Source: DASXRA01 sp963737425
GTDB taxonomy: Bacteria; Actinomycetota; Actinomycetes; Mycobacteriales; Jatrophihabitantaceae
Assembly (NCBI GenBank): GCA_963737425.1
Contig: CAVTSX010000010.1
Location: 1,240,001 to 1,304,000, forward strand
Length of the DNA: 64,000 bases
Reading direction: 5' to 3'
Shown: one piece after another, positions 16,274 to 25,235 of the stretch
How positions within the stretch are numbered: position 1 is the first letter of the stretch
How the letters are laid out: every line of letters starts with the position of its first letter
The notes under the pieces: generated by a model
Told to the model about the DNA's origin: nothing
What the model saw: only the letters and a program-made list of their open reading frames with translations
Databases searched by the model: none
Translations under genes and position numbers: made by a program

Positions 16274-17172
16274 GGTTCATCGACGCCCACAAGGGCCGGT
16301 TCGGGGTCGCGCCGATCTGTCGCGTGCTGTGCGAGCACGGGATCACGATCGCCCCGTCCACCTACTACGACGCCAAGTCCCGACCGCCGTCGAAGCGCAG
16401 CCTGCGCGACGAAGAACTGAAGATCGAGATTGCCCGCGTGCATCGGGACAACTTCGGCGTCTACGGGCCGCGCAAGGTGTGGTTGCAGCTCAACCGGGAG
16501 GGCATCGAGGTAGCCCGCTGCACCGTCGAGCGGTTGATGCAATCCCTTGGCCTGCAAGGGATTCGGCGCGGCAAGAAGTGGAAGACGACCACACCGGCCC
16601 CGGCCGCCGAGCGGCCGGTGGACCTGGTCAAGCGGCAGTTCAACCCGCTGCGACCGAACGCGTTGTGGGTCGCGGACTTCACGTATGTCGCGACCTGGGC
16701 CGGGGTGGTCTACGTCGCCTTCGTCATCGACGCCTACGCCCGTCGCATCCTGGGCTGGCGGGCGGCGACGAGCATGCGCACCCAGTTGGTACTCGACGCA
16801 CTGGAGCAGGCCGTGTGGGTCCGTCGCCGCGAAGATGTGACCACGCTGTCCGGGCTGGTGCATCACACCGACGCCGGCTCGCAATACACGTCGATCGCGT
16901 TCACCGAACGCCTCGCCGCCGTAGGCGTCACACCCTCGATCGGCACCGTCGGCGATGCATTCGACAACGCCTTGGCCGAGACGGTGATCGGCCTGTACAA
17001 GTCAGAGTTGATCAATCCGCAGCGGCCGTGGAAGACGGTCGATCAAGTCGAGATCGCCACCCTCCACTACATCGACTGGTTCAACAACCGACGCCTCTAC
17101 GAGGAGAACGGCGACATCCCGCCGGTCGAACTGGAGCAGGCCTACTACCGTCAATACCGGCCCTCAGCCTGA
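16270..17172 (+). CDS. IS3-family transposase OrfB (DDE integrase core)
   Basis: 300 residues. An HTH_21-type region (IEIARVHRDNFGVYGPRKVW, ~56-75) is followed by the rve catalytic core with all three acidic residues: Asp in LWVADFTYVATW (~136), Asp in LVHHTDAGSQYTS (~202) and Glu in DAFDNALAETVIGLYKSEL (~238). This domain cuts and joins the IS ends. The gene is full length. Its last 22 bases overlap, on the opposite strand, the altered tail of the DUF222/HNH gene. Confidence 0.95.
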   Translation: MRFIDAHKGRFGVAPICRVLCEHGITIAPSTYYDAKSRPPSKRSLRDEELKIEIARVHRDNFGVYGPRKVWLQLNREGIEVARCTVERLMQSLGLQGIRRGKKWKTTTPAPAAERPVDLVKRQFNPLRPNALWVADFTYVATWAGVVYVAFVIDAYARRILGWRAATSMRTQLVLDALEQAVWVRRREDVTTLSGLVHHTDAGSQYTSIAFTERLAAVGVTPSIGTVGDAFDNALAETVIGLYKSELINPQRPWKTVDQVEIATLHYIDWFNNRRLYEENGDIPPVELEQAYYRQYRPSA

Positions 17173-18545
17173 AGCCGGTTCCACCAAACCGAGTCTCCGG
17201 AAAAGCCGGGGCGGTTCAGGTCGCCTGCTGTGGTTTGGGTTGGGCTGGTGTCGCGGGGTAGGTGGGGTGGTCGTGTTTCGTAGTGGTGGGTGGTGGGGCT
17301 GGTCCAGCGGTAGCTGCCGTTGGTCTGTCGGTTCAGGGTCCAGTCGGTCTCGTGTTTGAGTCGGTGGTGGCGTTTGCAGAGTGGTTGCAGGTTTTCGGGG
17401 TTGGTGTTTCCGCCTTTGTTGTAGGGGATGCGGTGGTCGAGTTCGCAGCGGGCGGCGTTTCGTGAGCATCCAGGGAAGGTGCAGGTTTGGTCGCGGGCGA
17501 TGACGTATTCGGCGAGATTCTTGGGTGGTCGGTAGGTGGTGTGTCCGTAGTCGAGCAGGTGCCCGGTGGCGGGTTCGGTGAGGAGCCGCCGCCAGGTGCC
17601 GGTGTCGTCAGCGGCCAGGCGGCGGGCCACACTCGCGGGGATGGGTCCGTGCTCGGCCAGTTCGCCGGCCTGCTCATCCAACCCGAGCAAGGTCGACGCC
17701 GCGACGGTGACCTGGATCGAGGGCCGCATCCCCTGTGCCTTCGGCAGCAGCGGGTCGTGCAACGCCGCGACGCCTAAATCCACCAGGGCGTCGGCGCGGC
17801 GCTGATCGGCGGTGCGCGGATCAGTGGCGGAGGTGACCGAAGCGAGCGCATCCACTGCCGTCATGACCGCGGCGGCACCTTCAGCGGGAAGGAGGGCCCA
17901 CAGTTCGGCCATGCCGTCATCCCGGGCAGTCACGCACACGCGGCGTTCGGTCATCGCCTGCGCGCGCTGTTCTTCGACCCGGGCCGGGTTCAGCGCGTGT
18001 ACCGCGCGGCGCAGCGAGCGTTTGAACTCGGCCAGCGTCTGCCCACCCGCACGGCGCAGCACCCGCTCCTCCACCGCCGAGGCAACGTCAGAGTCAAGCC
18101 CGTAGGTGGCTTCGGCGAGAGTCATCGCGTGCAGGTAGCTGATCCGGCCCCGGCGCAACGCCCGCCCCGTCTCAGCCAACGTCCCGGTCAAGGTTTCCGC
18201 GACGGCCAGGCGGCGTTGCGCGGTCACCGCCGACAGCCGCAACGCACACCCGACCTCTTCGCGCACCCACCGATCCTCCGACGAGTCATCAGCGGCCATT
18301 GCGGCCAGGACCTGAGCCTGCACTCCGGAAAGCCACGCCAGGTGCCGCTCCAACGCGACCAGCGCATCGACCCGCCCACCATTCGACAACCCAGCCAGGT
18401 CGAGCACCGACAACGCCGCCACCGCCTCCGGACCCGGCGCTTCAGCCGCGAGCCACGCTGCCGCCTGATCAGGATCGTCGGTGATCTCCGCGAGACTCAA
18501 CGGCGGCGGCGCAGTGGGCGGCTGCCACTCGTCCATCTCGAACAT
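17151..18545 (-). CDS. DUF222 / HNH endonuclease (13E12-type) protein with IS-altered C-terminus
   Basis: 464 residues from ATG 18545 (further starts at 18575 and 18536 are possible). Residues ~1-290 are the helical DUF222 region; an HNH nuclease motif follows with CTFPGCSRNAARCELDH, NPENLQPLC and KRHHRLKH (~370-420). This repeat family is abundant in actinobacteria and thought to be a mobile or nuclease-related element of unknown role. After TTAGD the frame crosses into the IS right end, giving 22 foreign residues. Removing the IS and one GGT copy restores the frame into PDPPPLLTELRE and a TAG at 15846-15848. The IS therefore replaced the last 12 residues. The nuclease domain is untouched, so activity may remain. 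Confidence 0.9.
   Translation of the reverse strand: MFEMDEWQPPTAPPPLSLAEITDDPDQAAAWLAAEAPGPEAVAALSVLDLAGLSNGGRVDALVALERHLAWLSGVQAQVLAAMAADDSSEDRWVREEVGCALRLSAVTAQRRLAVAETLTGTLAETGRALRRGRISYLHAMTLAEATYGLDSDVASAVEERVLRRAGGQTLAEFKRSLRRAVHALNPARVEEQRAQAMTERRVCVTARDDGMAELWALLPAEGAAAVMTAVDALASVTSATDPRTADQRRADALVDLGVAALHDPLLPKAQGMRPSIQVTVAASTLLGLDEQAGELAEHGPIPASVARRLAADDTGTWRRLLTEPATGHLLDYGHTTYRPPKNLAEYVIARDQTCTFPGCSRNAARCELDHRIPYNKGGNTNPENLQPLCKRHHRLKHETDWTLNRQTNGSYRWTSPTTHHYETRPPHLPRDTSPTQTTAGDLNRPGFSGDSVWWNRLQAEGRY
17191..17218 (-). repeat. Right terminal inverted repeat of the IS3 element
   Basis: Reverse complement begins TGAACCGCCCCGGC; it pairs with 15887-15914 and is followed by GGT at 17219-17221. 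Read on the minus strand it now encodes part of the new C-terminus of the DUF222/HNH gene. Confidence 0.9.
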
Positions 18546-19112
18546 GCGTGCGAGTCTACCGTAACGGATGATCACACGTCGAGCCCAGAATCACCTTATC
18601 CGAAAAGGACTTCCAGCATGGCAGACGGCGTCCCAGGACACAGGCCCTGCGCAGTATGGCGGGGCGGGCCCACGGAATCGGCCCCTCACGGCCGCGGGGT
18701 CAGGCTGACCGGGTGCGCAGACGATTCGACGCCGACATCTCGTCGCGGCGCTTGATGCCCAGCATCATCTTGCGCATCATCGCGAAGTCGCCGAACTCGA
18801 TCAGGATTATCGTCAGCAGTGCTGACGGTCTTGCCCGGTACCGCTGCTTGATCCGGTGACCAGCCGGGTCGAGCCGCCGGTCATCGACCGCAACGCCATG
18901 CCAGGCCGAGTCGTCCTTTGCCGAGACGATCACGCCGGGCGGTTAGGCCTCGGTGACAACGAACGAGGTCGGCGAATAGGCCATCGGTGCCGCGACGTCA
19001 CCACGGCGAACGTGCTGCCACTGCGGCAGAATCTCCGCCGCGCTGGGCCTGCCTAGTGTAAGCTGGCGCGCCGGCAACTCACCTGCACCACTACCGATCG
19101 AGTGCGGAACGA
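18546..19112. other. 567-bp stretch without a convincing gene
   Basis: A plus-strand ATG at 18618 has a good AAGGA site eight bases upstream but opens only 45 codons (MADGVPGHRPC...). A minus-strand 77-codon frame (18700-18933) has a hydrophobic patch (ALLTIILIEFGDFAMMRKMM). Neither resembles a family I know. The composition is slightly less biased than the flanking genes, consistent with decayed sequence. Confidence 0.4.
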
Positions 19113-19952
19113 CTAGAGCGTCGCGGCGTGGTCGGGCACGGCCCGGTACAGATCACGGGGCGGGCGCGTGTAGTTGGTCGCCGACGGCCGCGGCGGCAGT
19201 TCGAGCTTGTGCGGCTTCACGCGCTCGTACGGAACGGTCGAGAGCAGGTGCGCGATCATGTTGACGCGCGCCCTGCGCTTGTCGTCGGCCTCGACGACGT
19301 ACCACGGTGACTCCGTGGTGTCGGTGTGCACGAACATCTCGTCCTTGGCGCGCGAGTAATCCTCCCAGCGGCGGATCGACTCGATGTCCATGGGCGAAAG
19401 CTTCCACCCGCGCATCGGATCGTCCTGACGAGAGCGGAACCGTCGCTCCTGCTCCTCGTCGCTGACCGAGAACCAGTACTTGCGCAACAGGATCCCGTCG
19501 TCGATCAGCAGCCGCTCGAACACCGGACACTGGGCGAGGAATCGCCGGTACTCGTCCGGGGTGCAGAAGCCCATGACCCGCTCGACCCCGCCGCGGTTGT
19601 ACCAGGAGCGGTCCATCAGCGCGATCTCGCCGGCGGCCGGCAGATGCTCCACGTAGCGCTGGAAATACCACTGGGTGCGCTGGCGCTCGGTCGGCGAAGG
19701 CAGCGCCACGATGCGAGCCACCCGCGCATTGAGGTACTGCGTGACTCGCCTGATCGTGCTGCCCTTGCCGGCGGCGTCACGACCCTCGAAGATCACGACA
19801 ATTCGCGCGCCGGACGCACGAACCCATTCCTGCATGGCGACGAGTTCGGTCTGCAGGCGCAGCAGTTCCTTCTCGTAGACACTTCGTCCCAGTCGCGGTG
19901 GAACTGCGTCGTCGTGGTGCTGGCTGCCCTTGTGCGTGCTGTCCTTGGGCAT
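19113..19952 (-). CDS. ppk2: Polyphosphate kinase 2
   Basis: 279 residues. Walker A GRDAAGKGS (57-65) and Walker B-like MDRSWYNRGG (113-122) are exact PPK2 landmarks, along with the lid-type stretch RFRSRQDDPMRGWKLSPMD (~170-188) and AKDEMFVHTDT. The enzyme uses polyphosphate to phosphorylate nucleotides (or the reverse) in the cytoplasm; one-domain size fits class I. The ATG sits immediately behind the acyl-CoA ligase stop (1-base gap), so they are co-transcribed and fall behind the double DosR-like boxes C/D. This supports a role in energy buffering under stress. Confidence 0.95.
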   Translation of the reverse strand: MPKDSTHKGSQHHDDAVPPRLGRSVYEKELLRLQTELVAMQEWVRASGARIVVIFEGRDAAGKGSTIRRVTQYLNARVARIVALPSPTERQRTQWYFQRYVEHLPAAGEIALMDRSWYNRGGVERVMGFCTPDEYRRFLAQCPVFERLLIDDGILLRKYWFSVSDEEQERRFRSRQDDPMRGWKLSPMDIESIRRWEDYSRAKDEMFVHTDTTESPWYVVEADDKRRARVNMIAHLLSTVPYERVKPHKLELPPRPSATNYTRPPRDLYRAVPDHAATL

Positions 19953-19953
19953 G

Positions 19954-22626
19954 TCAGTCTCGTAGCTGCCGCAGTACCGGGTCGGCCGTCGCAGGAGCGC
20001 CGGCTATGCGCACCTTCGCATCGACGACGACGAGATCCTCGCCCGAGCAGATAACCGGGTTGAGATCGAGCTCGGCAACCTCGGGCAGATCCTCAGCCAG
20101 TGCGGCGAGCCGCAGGACCAGCTCGCGCACCGCCGGCCGCGACACGACCGGACGCCCGCGATATCCGTCGAGCAGTGGCGCGGTGCGCATGCCGGCGATC
20201 ATCTGATCGGCGTCCTGGATGGTGATCGGCGCGAGGCGGAACTGGCGATCAGCAATCATGTCGGCCAGTACACCACCCGCGCCCAGCATCAGCACAGGAC
20301 CGAACTGCGGGTCCTGCAGGACGCCGGCGATCAGCTCGGTGCCACCGCTCGGTGCCATCGGCTGTATCAGGACTTGCGACGCGGCCGAGCCCGCGGCGTG
20401 CACCGCATCGAATGCGAGCCGCAACTGCTGCTCGTCGGCGATGCCGAGGCGCACGCCCCCGACGTCGGTCTTGTGCACGGCGCCACCGGCCAGTTTCACC
20501 GCGACGGGGTAGCCCAACTCCTCCGCCGCGCGAACGGCGTCGTCGATCTCGCTCACGACTCGCTGCGGACACATCCGGACGCCGTACCTGATCAGCAGCC
20601 GGGCGACGTCCTCAGGGCCGAGCCAACCTTCGGCGATGGCCAGCAGATCCGTCACGAGCGCCCGGGCGCCTTCGGCGTCGATGCCTTCCGGACGCGCGGG
20701 CTCACCGAGCGGGGCGGTTGCACCGCGCGCGTAGCGCCACGCATAGCCCATCGCCGCGGCGGCCGGCTCGGGAAACTGGAAGACCGGGAGCATCCGGTCA
20801 CCGTCTGGCACCGGTACGAAGCGCGCCGCTCCGCCGACATGGGTGATGGCAACCAGCTTGTCCGAACCCGCTGCTGCTGCCGCGATCGCCGCGATCACGT
20901 CCTCGGGATCGGCCACCAGCGTCTCGGTGAACACGGTGAGCACCATGTCGACCTCGTCGGAGGCGAGCGCGATGCGCACCGCCTCGCCGGACTCGCTTGC
21001 CTGCGCGGCCGCGCCGAGGTCGACGGGGTTCTTGCATGAAGCCGCAGACGGAACGGCGTCGCGAATCTGCGTGGTTGTCGCATCGTCGAGTTCGACCACC
21101 GTCAGCCCGGCGGCCTCTGCGGCGTCCGCGGCGAGGATTCCAGGACCTCCCGAGTTGCCGACGATCGCGACGCGGGGGCCCGAAGCAAGGGGCTGGTCGG
21201 TCAGCACGCGCGCCACGTCGAGCATCTGCTCCATCGTGTCGACCCGCAGCACGCCGGCCTGCGCGAACATGGCGTCGACGACGGCGTCCGACGATGCGGC
21301 GGCTGCGGTGTGCGACTGCCCGGCTCGCTGTCCGGCCACCGAACGTCCCGCCTTGATGGCGATGATCGGCTTGTGACGCGAGACGCGCTTCGCGATACGC
21401 GAGAACTTGCGCGGATTGCCGAACGATTCCAGGTACAGGGCGATCACGGCTGTGCGCTCGTCACGCTCCCAGGCGAGCAGCAGGTCGTTACCGCTGATGT
21501 CGGCCTTGTTCCCCACCGACACGAACTGCGACACGCCGAGCCCGGATCGTTTCGCTCCCAGCAGCACCGCTACGCCGAGCGCGCCGGACTGCGACACCAG
21601 GCCGAGCTTGCCGGGGTTTCTCGGTAGCGAGGCGAACGTGGCGTTGAGCCGCACCGCCGGATCGGTGTTGATCAGGCCCAGGCAGTTGGGGCCGATCACA
21701 CGCATGTCGTACTGCCGGGCGACCGCGAGCATCTCGTGCTGCAGCGCCTTGCCGTCCTCACCGGTTTCGCCGAATCCGGAGCTGATCATCAGGATGCCGC
21801 GGGCGCCGCGCTCACCACAGGCGCGAACGACGTCGAGGACAGCCGGCGCGGGTACCGCCACGATCGCCAGATCCGGTGCTTCCGGCAGATCCAGCGGCGA
21901 GGCGACCGCTGGCATGCCGAGCACCCGGTCGTGCTTCGGGTTGACGACGTGCACGCTGCCGGTGAAACCGCCGGCAAGGATGTTGCGCAGCAGCTCGTGC
22001 CCGATGGACTTGGGCCGGACGCTCGCGCCGATCACGGCGACCGATCGCGGGGCGAGCAGCGGGCGCAGGCTCGCTGCATCCGCTACGCGTTCGCGGTCGT
22101 CGATGGCGGCAACCACACGCGTGCTGGCTTCGAGGTCGAAGCTGAGCCGGACGACGCCGTATTCCAGACGGGTCTTGACGTCGAAGCCCAGGTGGCGCAC
22201 GACTCGGATCATCCCGGCGTTCTCGGCAAGAACCTCCGCGACGAACCGGTGGATGCGCTGCTGGCGCGCAATGCTCGCCAGATGCTCGATCAGCAGCGTG
22301 CCGATGCCGACGTTGTGCTCGCGATCGTCGATCAGCAGGGCGATCTCGGCCGATTGCCTGCAGAGTCGCTCGTAGGCAGCCACCCCGACGACCTCGCCGC
22401 CGATCAGCGCGACCAGCACCTGATGTTCGACACTCGCCGGGCGCAGCAGCCGCTCGACGTAGGCGTCCGCCGCGTGCCGGCTCAGCGTGAAGAAGCGATA
22501 GAAGATGGATTGGTCAGACGCCCGCGCGTTGAGCGCCAGCAGGGCCTTGCGGTCGTCGGCCTGGGCCGGCCGGATGTGTACCAGTCCACCGTCGGCGCGC
22601 ACGGCGACGACATCATTGCCCACCAT
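19954..22626 (-). CDS. GNAT acetyltransferase / NDP-forming acyl-CoA ligase fusion
   Basis: 890 residues from ATG 22626, the start that opens directly on the conserved GNAT domain. Domains in order: GNAT (~14-170, acetyl-CoA loop HNVGIGTLLIEHL), CoA-binding Rossmann domain (~190-290, SVAVIGASVRPKSIGHELL), succinyl-CoA-ligase-like domain (~310-480) with the phosphohistidine candidate in GQSHTAAAA (~438), and an ATP-grasp domain (~660-885, GYPVAVKLAGGAVHKTDVGGV). This is the Pat-type architecture with the acetyltransferase at the N-terminus. The retained His suggests real acyl-CoA synthetase chemistry, whereas E. coli/Salmonella Pat is thought to be ligase-dead. It leads an operon with ppk2. 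Confidence 0.92.
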   Translation of the reverse strand: MVGNDVVAVRADGGLVHIRPAQADDRKALLALNARASDQSIFYRFFTLSRHAADAYVERLLRPASVEHQVLVALIGGEVVGVAAYERLCRQSAEIALLIDDREHNVGIGTLLIEHLASIARQQRIHRFVAEVLAENAGMIRVVRHLGFDVKTRLEYGVVRLSFDLEASTRVVAAIDDRERVADAASLRPLLAPRSVAVIGASVRPKSIGHELLRNILAGGFTGSVHVVNPKHDRVLGMPAVASPLDLPEAPDLAIVAVPAPAVLDVVRACGERGARGILMISSGFGETGEDGKALQHEMLAVARQYDMRVIGPNCLGLINTDPAVRLNATFASLPRNPGKLGLVSQSGALGVAVLLGAKRSGLGVSQFVSVGNKADISGNDLLLAWERDERTAVIALYLESFGNPRKFSRIAKRVSRHKPIIAIKAGRSVAGQRAGQSHTAAAASSDAVVDAMFAQAGVLRVDTMEQMLDVARVLTDQPLASGPRVAIVGNSGGPGILAADAAEAAGLTVVELDDATTTQIRDAVPSAASCKNPVDLGAAAQASESGEAVRIALASDEVDMVLTVFTETLVADPEDVIAAIAAAAAGSDKLVAITHVGGAARFVPVPDGDRMLPVFQFPEPAAAAMGYAWRYARGATAPLGEPARPEGIDAEGARALVTDLLAIAEGWLGPEDVARLLIRYGVRMCPQRVVSEIDDAVRAAEELGYPVAVKLAGGAVHKTDVGGVRLGIADEQQLRLAFDAVHAAGSAASQVLIQPMAPSGGTELIAGVLQDPQFGPVLMLGAGGVLADMIADRQFRLAPITIQDADQMIAGMRTAPLLDGYRGRPVVSRPAVRELVLRLAALAEDLPEVAELDLNPVICSGEDLVVVDAKVRIAGAPATADPVLRQLRD

Positions 22627-22661
22627 CTGTCCAGCGTCGCGAACACCACAGGGAAAAGGCA

Positions 22662-22675
22662 GAGACCAACGGCCC
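22662..22675. promoter_or_regulatory. DosR-like box C
   Basis: GAGACCAACGGCCC, 35 bases upstream of the ATG of the GNAT/acyl-CoA ligase gene. One deviation from the GGGAC core. Confidence 0.5.
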
Positions 22676-22703
22676 GAACCAGGGTGACTGGGAGCTGCGG
22701 ATC

Positions 22704-22717
22704 GGGACGTTGGCCTC
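22704..22717. promoter_or_regulatory. DosR-like box D
   Basis: GGGACGTTGGCCTC, 42 bp (four helical turns) from box C on the same face of the helix. Paired boxes at this kind of spacing are common in DosR promoters. Confidence 0.55.
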
Positions 22718-22778
22718 TGGTAGGGCGCCGAACAGTGCCGCCCGTGCGCAGGCACGGTAAGCTGCTCGGCCGTTCGGT

Positions 22779-23780
22779 TCAGCTGCCGGCGACCAGGCGG
22801 GTGAGATCGGCGAGCCGGCAGGTGTATCCCCACTCGTTGTCGTACCAGCCGAACACCTTGGCGAAGCGCCCGGACGCCTGGGTCAGGCCCGAATCGAACA
22901 GGCACGACGCAGGATCGCCGATGACGTCGGAGGAAACGACCGGCTCGGTGGTGTACCGAAGCCGTCCGGCAAGCGGCCCTTCGGCGCCCGCTGCCTCGAA
23001 CGCCGCATTGACCTCTGCGGCGGTCACCTCGCGATCGAGCAGGACGCCGAGGTCGACGAGCGATCCGTCGACGACGGGAACGCGCAGGGCGACACCGTCG
23101 AGACGCCCGGCGATCTCGGGCAGCACCTCGCCGACCGCACGCGCTGCGCCCGTCGTCGTCGGGATGATGTTCACGGCCGCTGAACGTGCCCGACGCGGAT
23201 CTTTGTGCGGTCCGTCAAGGACGTTCTGGTCATTCGTGTACGCGTGCACGGTGGTCATGAAGCCGCGCTCGATGCCGAACGCGTTGTGCAGCACCTTGAC
23301 CATCGGCGCGACGCAGTTGGTCGTGCACGAGGCGTTGGAGATCACGCGGTGCGACTTCGGGTCGAAGATCTCGTCGTTGACGCCGAGCACGATCGTCGCG
23401 TCGACACCCTTGCCCGGCGCGGAGATGAGCACACGCGACGCGCCGGCCGAGAGGTGTCCTGCGGCGGCCTCGCGCGTGCGGAACTTACCGGTGGACTCGA
23501 TCGCGATCTCGACGCCGTGCTCGGCCCAGGCCAGCTTCGCCGGCTCAAGGACGGCGCTCACGGCCACCTTGCGGCCGTCGACGATGAGCATGTCGTCGCT
23601 CACCTCGACCTCCTTGGGGAAAGGGCCGAAGGTGCTGTCGTGGCGTAGCAGGCGGGCAAGAGTCACGACATCGGTGACATCGTTGACGGCGACGACCTCG
23701 ATGTCGTCATGGTCTGCCGCGTACCGCAGGTATTCGCGGCCGATGCGTCCGAAGCCGTTGATACCTACTCGGATTGTCAT
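22779..23780 (-). CDS. gap: Glyceraldehyde-3-phosphate dehydrogenase
   Basis: 333 residues, full length. The Rossmann start GINGFGRIGREYLRY (7-21), Asp34 after the second strand (AVNDV, favouring NAD+), and the catalytic SNASCTTNC with Cys152 are all present, as are TVHAYTNDQ and the C-terminal WYDNEWGYTCRL. The enzyme does the phosphorylating oxidation step of glycolysis. It lies 40 bp behind a universal stress gene rather than in a gap-pgk-tpi operon, so it is probably a second, stress-linked GAPDH. Grouping with stress proteins and PPK2 suggests a role in redox balance during respiration arrest. Confidence 0.96.
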   Translation of the reverse strand: MTIRVGINGFGRIGREYLRYAADHDDIEVVAVNDVTDVVTLARLLRHDSTFGPFPKEVEVSDDMLIVDGRKVAVSAVLEPAKLAWAEHGVEIAIESTGKFRTREAAAGHLSAGASRVLISAPGKGVDATIVLGVNDEIFDPKSHRVISNASCTTNCVAPMVKVLHNAFGIERGFMTTVHAYTNDQNVLDGPHKDPRRARSAAVNIIPTTTGAARAVGEVLPEIAGRLDGVALRVPVVDGSLVDLGVLLDREVTAAEVNAAFEAAGAEGPLAGRLRYTTEPVVSSDVIGDPASCLFDSGLTQASGRFAKVFGWYDNEWGYTCRLADLTRLVAGS

Positions 23781-23820
23781 TGCTCATGTCCTCCAGATCT
23801 GGGTTGGTAGCGCTGAGGGT

Positions 23821-24276
23821 CTAGCTGGTGGCGGGCGGCGTGCTGTGTACGACGAGCACGGGGCACTTTGCGTGTTCGGCACAACTGGCACTCACGGAGC
23901 CGAGCAACAGCCCGACGAATCCGCCGTGTCCGCGGCTGCCGACCACGAGCAGCTGCGCGTTCGAGCTGCGGTCGAGCAGGACCTTCGCAGCGTTGCCGTG
24001 CGCGACGATCAGCCGCATGTGGCTCGGCCGGTCCGGGCCGAACACCGCATCCACCGTTTGGGTCAGCACCTTCTCGGCGTCCTGGTCGGGCCGCCAACTG
24101 GCGTCGACATAGCCCCACCCGTAGTTCGGCGGGGCCTGCCAGGCGATGACGGCGTCGATGGATGCGCCGGAGATCGCCGACATCCGCTCTGCCCACTGCA
24201 GGGCTGACATCGACGGTTCGGATCCGTCCACGCCGACCACGATTCGGTTGTCCCGCGTCGCAGCGTCTGTGCTCAT
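23821..24276 (-). CDS. Single-domain universal stress protein
   Basis: 151 residues, one UspA domain. The N-terminus RIVVGVDGSEPSMSALQWA and the ATP loop VVGSRGHGGFVGLLLGSVS (~110-128) match G-2x-G-9x-G(S/T) exactly, so ATP binding is likely. It follows the 288-residue USP gene by 19 bp and precedes gap by 40 bp, indicating one operon read from the promoter with box E. Confidence 0.93.
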   Translation of the reverse strand: MSTDAATRDNRIVVGVDGSEPSMSALQWAERMSAISGASIDAVIAWQAPPNYGWGYVDASWRPDQDAEKVLTQTVDAVFGPDRPSHMRLIVAHGNAAKVLLDRSSNAQLLVVGSRGHGGFVGLLLGSVSASCAEHAKCPVLVVHSTPPATS

Positions 24277-24295
24277 CTGGTCCCCCTATAGGTGT

Positions 24296-25162
24296 TCACG
24301 CGCTCTCGAAGGCTTGATCTGCGGCTGCCGTTTCCGGTTCCGTCGCCGCCGGATGCCCGACGATGGCCACCGGGCACGGCGAGGTGTGCAGCAACTTGGC
24401 GGCGAGCGGGCCGAGCCGTGAGAAGCGATGCTCGTCGTCGTGGCGGCAACCGAGCACGAGCAGGTCGGCGCGTGCGGCGACGGCGAGCAGCGCGTCGTAC
24501 GGCGACTCACTCGCCAGTTCGGCCACGACCTTGACGCCCGGGTGCCGTGCCGTTGCCTCCTCGACGACCTCGGCCAGCAACTGTTGCTGCTGTGGTCGAG
24601 CGGGATCGTCTTCGGAGTCGAGCTCGCTCGCGGACCGGACCGCGATCAGCGTGGTGTTCCTGCGCTCGGCCTCGGCCAACGCGAATTCCAGCGCCTCGTG
24701 GCCGGATTCCGAGTTGGACACGCCGACGGCCACCGCGGGCGACTCGTCGGCCGCCGGTGCGCGCCACCCCTCGGGGACGACGATGACCGGGCACCGGGCG
24801 TGCGCCGTGACGCGGTTCGCGACCGAGCCGAGCAGCGCACCGACGACGCGTCCGGTGCCGTGTGTTCCGACCACGACCATCTGCGCGTCGTTGCTGAGCT
24901 CGAGCAGCAGCTGGGCCGGCTGGGCCGCCCGCAGAACAGTAGTCACATTGCAGTCGTCGCCGACATCGATCGCGGTCGCGACTGCGTCTCGCAGGAGGCC
25001 ACTGGTGTAGTCGCCCTCGACCGCTTCCTCTTCGGGCACCGCCGCACCGCCGTGCGCGATGACGAGTAGACCGTGATCGCGTGACGCGGCCTCCGCCGCC
25101 CACACGAGCGCACGTTCAGCCGGCTGCGATCCATCGATTCCGACGACGACCTGCATGCCCAT
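24296..25162 (-). CDS. Tandem-domain universal stress protein
   Basis: 288 residues with two UspA domains. Domain 1 (~1-140) has an intact loop GTHGTGRVVGALLGS; domain 2 (~150-280) reads LVLGCRHDDEHRFSRLGPLA, losing the glycines, so it probably does not bind ATP. This is the reverse of the degenerate order in the 14086 paralogue. First gene of the USP-USP-gap operon, with box E 60 bp upstream. Confidence 0.92.
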   Translation of the reverse strand: MGMQVVVGIDGSQPAERALVWAAEAASRDHGLLVIAHGGAAVPEEEAVEGDYTSGLLRDAVATAIDVGDDCNVTTVLRAAQPAQLLLELSNDAQMVVVGTHGTGRVVGALLGSVANRVTAHARCPVIVVPEGWRAPAADESPAVAVGVSNSESGHEALEFALAEAERRNTTLIAVRSASELDSEDDPARPQQQQLLAEVVEEATARHPGVKVVAELASESPYDALLAVAARADLLVLGCRHDDEHRFSRLGPLAAKLLHTSPCPVAIVGHPAATEPETAAADQAFESA

Positions 25163-25221
25163 CGCGGTTCCTCCTCAAGTCCCCACGTTCAAGACCACCG
25201 CACCGGACCCCTCGCGCGGGA

Positions 25222-25235
25222 GGGACGAACGTCCT
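25222..25235. promoter_or_regulatory. DosR-like box E
   Basis: GGGACGAACGTCCT, essentially a perfect dyad, centred about 66 bp upstream of the USP-USP-gap operon. Confidence 0.65.

Larger units (their letters stand above)
15887..17218 (+). mobile_element. IS3-family insertion sequence, apparently complete (1332 bp)
   Basis: Two overlapping transposase genes are flanked by imperfect terminal inverted repeats (15887-15914 and 17191-17218, 25 of 28 bases matching, first 14 identical: TGAACCGCCCCGGC). A 3-bp direct repeat GGT flanks both ends (15884-15886 and 17219-17221), the target duplication expected for IS3 elements. Both ORFs are intact with full DDE residues, so the copy looks recent and perhaps active. 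It interrupts the end of the DUF222/HNH gene on the other strand. Confidence 0.93.

Noticed and set aside
22627..22905. N-terminal extension of the GNAT-ligase frame to 22905
   Set aside because: It would run through boxes C and D and into gap; the extra residues are Arg/Pro-rich and unlike the family.
21736..24207. 823-codon plus-strand open frame across the GNAT-ligase, gap and USP genes
   Set aside because: It is antisense to well-recognised proteins; long spurious frames are expected at this GC content and its product is low-complexity Arg/Asp/His.
24277..24295. GGTCCCCCTATAGG as a further DosR-like box
   Set aside because: It lacks the dyad and coincides with the ribosome site of the USP at 24276.
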